From: an uncultured Macromonas sp.
GTDB taxonomy: Bacteria > Pseudomonadota > Gammaproteobacteria > Burkholderiales > Burkholderiaceae
Assembly (NCBI GenBank): GCA_946481585.1
Contig: CAMLOF010000095.1
Span: 1-9,703, forward strand
DNA: 9,703 bases
Direction: 5' to 3'
The number at the start of each line of letters is the position of its first letter. Position 1 is the stretch's first letter. Below are positions 8,291 through 9,703 of the stretch, in pieces. Both the position numbers and the translations under genes were made by a program. The notes below the pieces were generated by a model that saw nothing but the letters and a program-made list of their open reading frames with translations, was not told where the DNA came from and searched no databases.

Positions 8291-8968
8291 ATGCTTGACA
8301 GAGACGGCTTCAGGCCCAATGTCGGCATCATTCTGCTCAACCAGAAAAACCAGGTGTTCTGGGGTAAGCGCATACGCACCCACTCCTGGCAGTTTCCGCA
8401 AGGGGGCATAGACCGGGGAGAAACCCCGGAGCAGGCCATGTACCGGGAATTGCACGAGGAGATCGGCCTGTTGCCGGAGCACGTGGCCATCATCGCCCGC
8501 ACGCGGGACTGGTTGCGCTATGAAGTGCCTGACCGCTACATCCGCCGAGAGGCGCGCGGTCACTACAAGGGGCAAAAGCAGATCTGGTATCTGCTGCGCC
8601 TGGTCGGCGGCGACTGGAATCTGAACCTGCGCGCCACCAACCACCCGGAGTTCGACGCCTGGCGTTGGAACGACTATTGGGTTCCGCTTGACGTGGTGGT
8701 CGAGTTCAAACGCGGCGTGTATGAAATGGCGCTGACCGAACTTTCCCGCTTCGTGCCCCGTCAGGACAACCGCAACCGTTACCTTCGGGGCGGCCCGCGT
8801 GGGCGCCAGGGCTTGCAACACAACCAAGACACGCCGATGGGACATCAGGTGCATGCGAGCGTGCCGCCAGCCATGGAGTTGCCCCCCGGCGCCAGCTTCG
8901 ACCCGGACCCGCAGCACCCGGCTGCAGCGCCGTCTTCCCAACACATATCTCCCGGAGGCTCCGCATGA
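8291..8968 (+). CDS. rppH: RNA pyrophosphohydrolase (Nudix), with C-terminal extension
   Basis: Removes pyrophosphate from 5'-triphosphate mRNA ends, which exposes transcripts to RNase E-type decay. The N-terminus [13 protein letters not shown] and [10 protein letters not shown] are hallmark RppH sequence. The Nudix box G-x5-E-x7-RE-L-x-EE-x-GL is complete at residues 38-60, including the metal-binding REL-EE. Further family matches are [10 protein letters not shown] (about 70-79), [10 protein letters not shown], and PEFDAWRW...YW near 120-130. ATG 8291 is preferred over a TTG four codons upstream (8279) because RppH proteins begin at this point. The protein is 225 residues against 176 in E. 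coli: after about residue 155 comes an Arg/Gly- then Pro/His/Ser-rich tail that looks disordered. The stop overlaps the next gene as ATGA, implying translational coupling. Confidence 0.95.
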   Translation: MLDRDGFRPNVGIILLNQKNQVFWGKRIRTHSWQFPQGGIDRGETPEQAMYRELHEEIGLLPEHVAIIARTRDWLRYEVPDRYIRREARGHYKGQKQIWYLLRLVGGDWNLNLRATNHPEFDAWRWNDYWVPLDVVVEFKRGVYEMALTELSRFVPRQDNRNRYLRGGPRGRQGLQHNQDTPMGHQVHASVPPAMELPPGASFDPDPQHPAAAPSSQHISPGGSA

Positions 8969-9483
8969 TTGCGCCATTCCGTCTGGCGCCATTGCTTTGC
9001 GCCGCAGTCTTGTCGAGCGCCTGCGTGGCCGCGTTGGCCCAACGCGCGGTAGACGACGTGGACTGGCGCGAGCTGGAGACCCCTGCGCCCCCCGCCTTGC
9101 GCACGGATGGGTTGCTGAAGTTCGACGTTTCGGTGAGTTCCGAACTGATTTACGGCGTTGACCCCGCATCCATTGCCATTGGGGAAGATGGTGTGGTTCG
9201 CTACGTGATGGTGGCGACGAGCCGCACGGGCGCCATCAACGCGCTGTATGAAGGCGTGCGTTGCACCACGGGCGAGGTCAAGACATATGCCCGCTGGAAC
9301 CCGGCGCCCCCTGGCGCCTGGATCATGGCCACCCAGCCCGAATGGCGCCAGTTGTTCCGCAACGCATCTTCGCGCCCTGCGCTGGCTTTGGCGCGCGCAG
9401 GCCTGTGCGAGGGTGCCGCGCCCAACGGGCCGCTGAACAAGATGCTGCGCGACCTCCGGTACGGGCGCCCCACGCAGCCCTGA
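8965..9483 (+). CDS. CNP1-like family secreted protein, function unknown
   Basis: 172 residues beginning with a Sec signal peptide (basic MIAPFR, hydrophobic [19 protein letters not shown], cleavage probably after residue 26 before QR). The cysteine in SSAC is preceded by a poor lipobox, so a lipoprotein is less likely. The mature part has the pattern of the CNP1-like family (named after a cryptic neisserial protein): a PPA-x-R-x-x-x-LL-x-FDVS entry, [41 protein letters not shown] and a late W-rich helix with a cysteine near the end (AGLCEG). The paired cysteines could form a disulphide in the periplasm. GGAGG lies 6 bases before the ATG, inside the rppH tail. Its biochemical role is not known, and I assign the family from recalled pattern only. 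Confidence 0.8.
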   Translation: MIAPFRLAPLLCAAVLSSACVAALAQRAVDDVDWRELETPAPPALRTDGLLKFDVSVSSELIYGVDPASIAIGEDGVVRYVMVATSRTGAINALYEGVRCTTGEVKTYARWNPAPPGAWIMATQPEWRQLFRNASSRPALALARAGLCEGAAPNGPLNKMLRDLRYGRPTQP

Positions 9484-9516
9484 GCACCGCTCTGGCCGCC
9501 CTGAACTGCGGCGAGC

Positions 9517-9546
9517 CGGTTACGTAACCACATTGAAACCGTTTTT
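9517..9546 (+). terminator. Candidate terminator after the CNP1-like gene
   Basis: CGGTT (9517-9521) pairs with AACCG (9537-9541), directly followed by TTTTT (9542-9546). The loop is 15 bases and the stem only 5 bp. Within it GGTTACGTAACC (9518-9529) is a perfect 12-base palindrome that could form a competing structure or be a protein site. A weak terminator at best. Confidence 0.33.
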
Positions 9547-9551
9547 CCTCA

Positions 9552-9570
9552 ACGGGTGCGGTTCGCCCGT
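9552..9570 (+). terminator. Hairpin upstream of gap (possible terminator)
   Basis: ACGGGTG and CGCCCGT form a 7-bp stem with one G-U pair and a CGGTT loop. It is followed by CTTGT, a poor U-tract. It lies after the CNP1-like gene and just before the candidate gap promoter, so it may end readthrough from rppH. Confidence 0.38.
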
Positions 9571-9571
9571 C

Positions 9572-9600
9572 TTGTAACAATATTACTTATTGACTAAGAT
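9572..9600 (+). promoter_or_regulatory. Candidate sigma-70 promoter of gap
   Basis: TTGTAA (9572-9577) and TAAGAT (9595-9600) are separated by 17 bases, each matching four of six consensus positions. It lies in a markedly AT-rich patch of an otherwise GC-rich sequence. Transcription would begin near 9607, leaving a leader of about 44 bases. Confidence 0.5.
9573..9587. promoter_or_regulatory. HexR-like operator overlapping the gap promoter
   Basis: TGTAACAATATTACT has arms TGTAA and TTAC around a 5- to 6-base AT-rich centre and agrees at 11 of 15 positions with the HexR consensus as I recall it (TGTAATTAAATTACA). HexR is an RpiR-family regulator of central carbon genes, gap among them, in gamma- and betaproteobacteria. 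The site covers most of the -35 and the first part of the spacer. Assignment is by pattern only. Confidence 0.38.
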
Positions 9601-9650
9601 GCTCATGTAACCAGCGTCACAACGCTTCCTCACTCAAGGAGACCAGGAAC

Positions 9651-9703
9651 ATGACCATCAAAGTAGGCATCAACGGATTCGGCCGCATCGGCCGCATGGT
9701 GTT
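9651..9703 (+). CDS. gap: Glyceraldehyde-3-phosphate dehydrogenase, type I (5' end only)
   Basis: Only 17 full codons are present: MTIKVGINGFGRIGRMV. This is the unmistakable first strand and glycine-rich loop (G-x-G-R-I-G-R) of the NAD-binding Rossmann fold of phosphorylating GAPDH, the glycolytic enzyme making 1,3-bisphosphoglycerate. AAGGAG lies 9 bases before the ATG. The remainder, including the catalytic cysteine, is outside the window, so I cannot say which GAPDH paralogue it is (for example gapA or an Epd-like one). Confidence 0.93.
   Translation, partial: MTIKVGINGFGRIGRMV

Noticed and set aside
8162..9169. Continuation of the proS reading frame 336 codons upstream, giving a 917-residue product
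   Set aside because: The extension lies antisense to rppH and has no synthetase-like content. The standard proS N-terminus begins exactly at ATG 8161.

Overview
The window looks like chromosomal DNA of a GC-rich betaproteobacterium, most likely Burkholderiales and probably Comamonadaceae (Acidovorax-like). This rests on the strong G/C third-position bias, a CNP1-like protein (a family known mainly from betaproteobacteria), an RppH with a long C-terminal tail, and the overall look of the proteins. The genus is inferred; no rRNA or other marker gene is present.

Layout. Positions 1-4424 (minus strand) hold a complete branched-chain amino acid/amide-type (HAAT, 'Liv') ABC importer, in transcription order: binding protein (3258-4424), permease LivH (2313-3182), permease LivM (1345-2316), ATPase LivG (578-1348) and ATPase LivF (1-558, cut by the window edge). 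HMGF are tightly packed, with ATGA overlaps at H/M and M/G. Upstream on the same strand lies a LysR-type regulator (4529-5758) with two N-terminal helix-turn-helix units. Between it and the binding-protein gene is a dyad with exact T-N11-A geometry, a candidate operator. Further upstream are a small secreted lytic transglycosylase (5769-6419) and prolyl-tRNA synthetase proS (6416-8161), joined by a GTGA overlap. From 8162 the strand switches: a 129-bp divergent region leads to rppH (8291-8968, RNA pyrophosphohydrolase), which overlaps a CNP1-like periplasmic protein gene (8965-9483) by ATGA. A 166-bp gap with hairpins and a good candidate promoter precedes the first 17 codons of a glyceraldehyde-3-phosphate dehydrogenase gene (9651-end).

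How it works together. The left half is a transport unit whose solute is unknown, probably controlled by the adjacent LysR protein. The centre and right are housekeeping genes: translation, peptidoglycan turnover, mRNA decay and glycolysis. No mobile element, CRISPR array, RNA gene, phage gene or defence system was seen. The points most worth a second look are the tandem-HTH regulator, the dyad before the binding-protein gene, and a HexR-like site inside the putative gap promoter.
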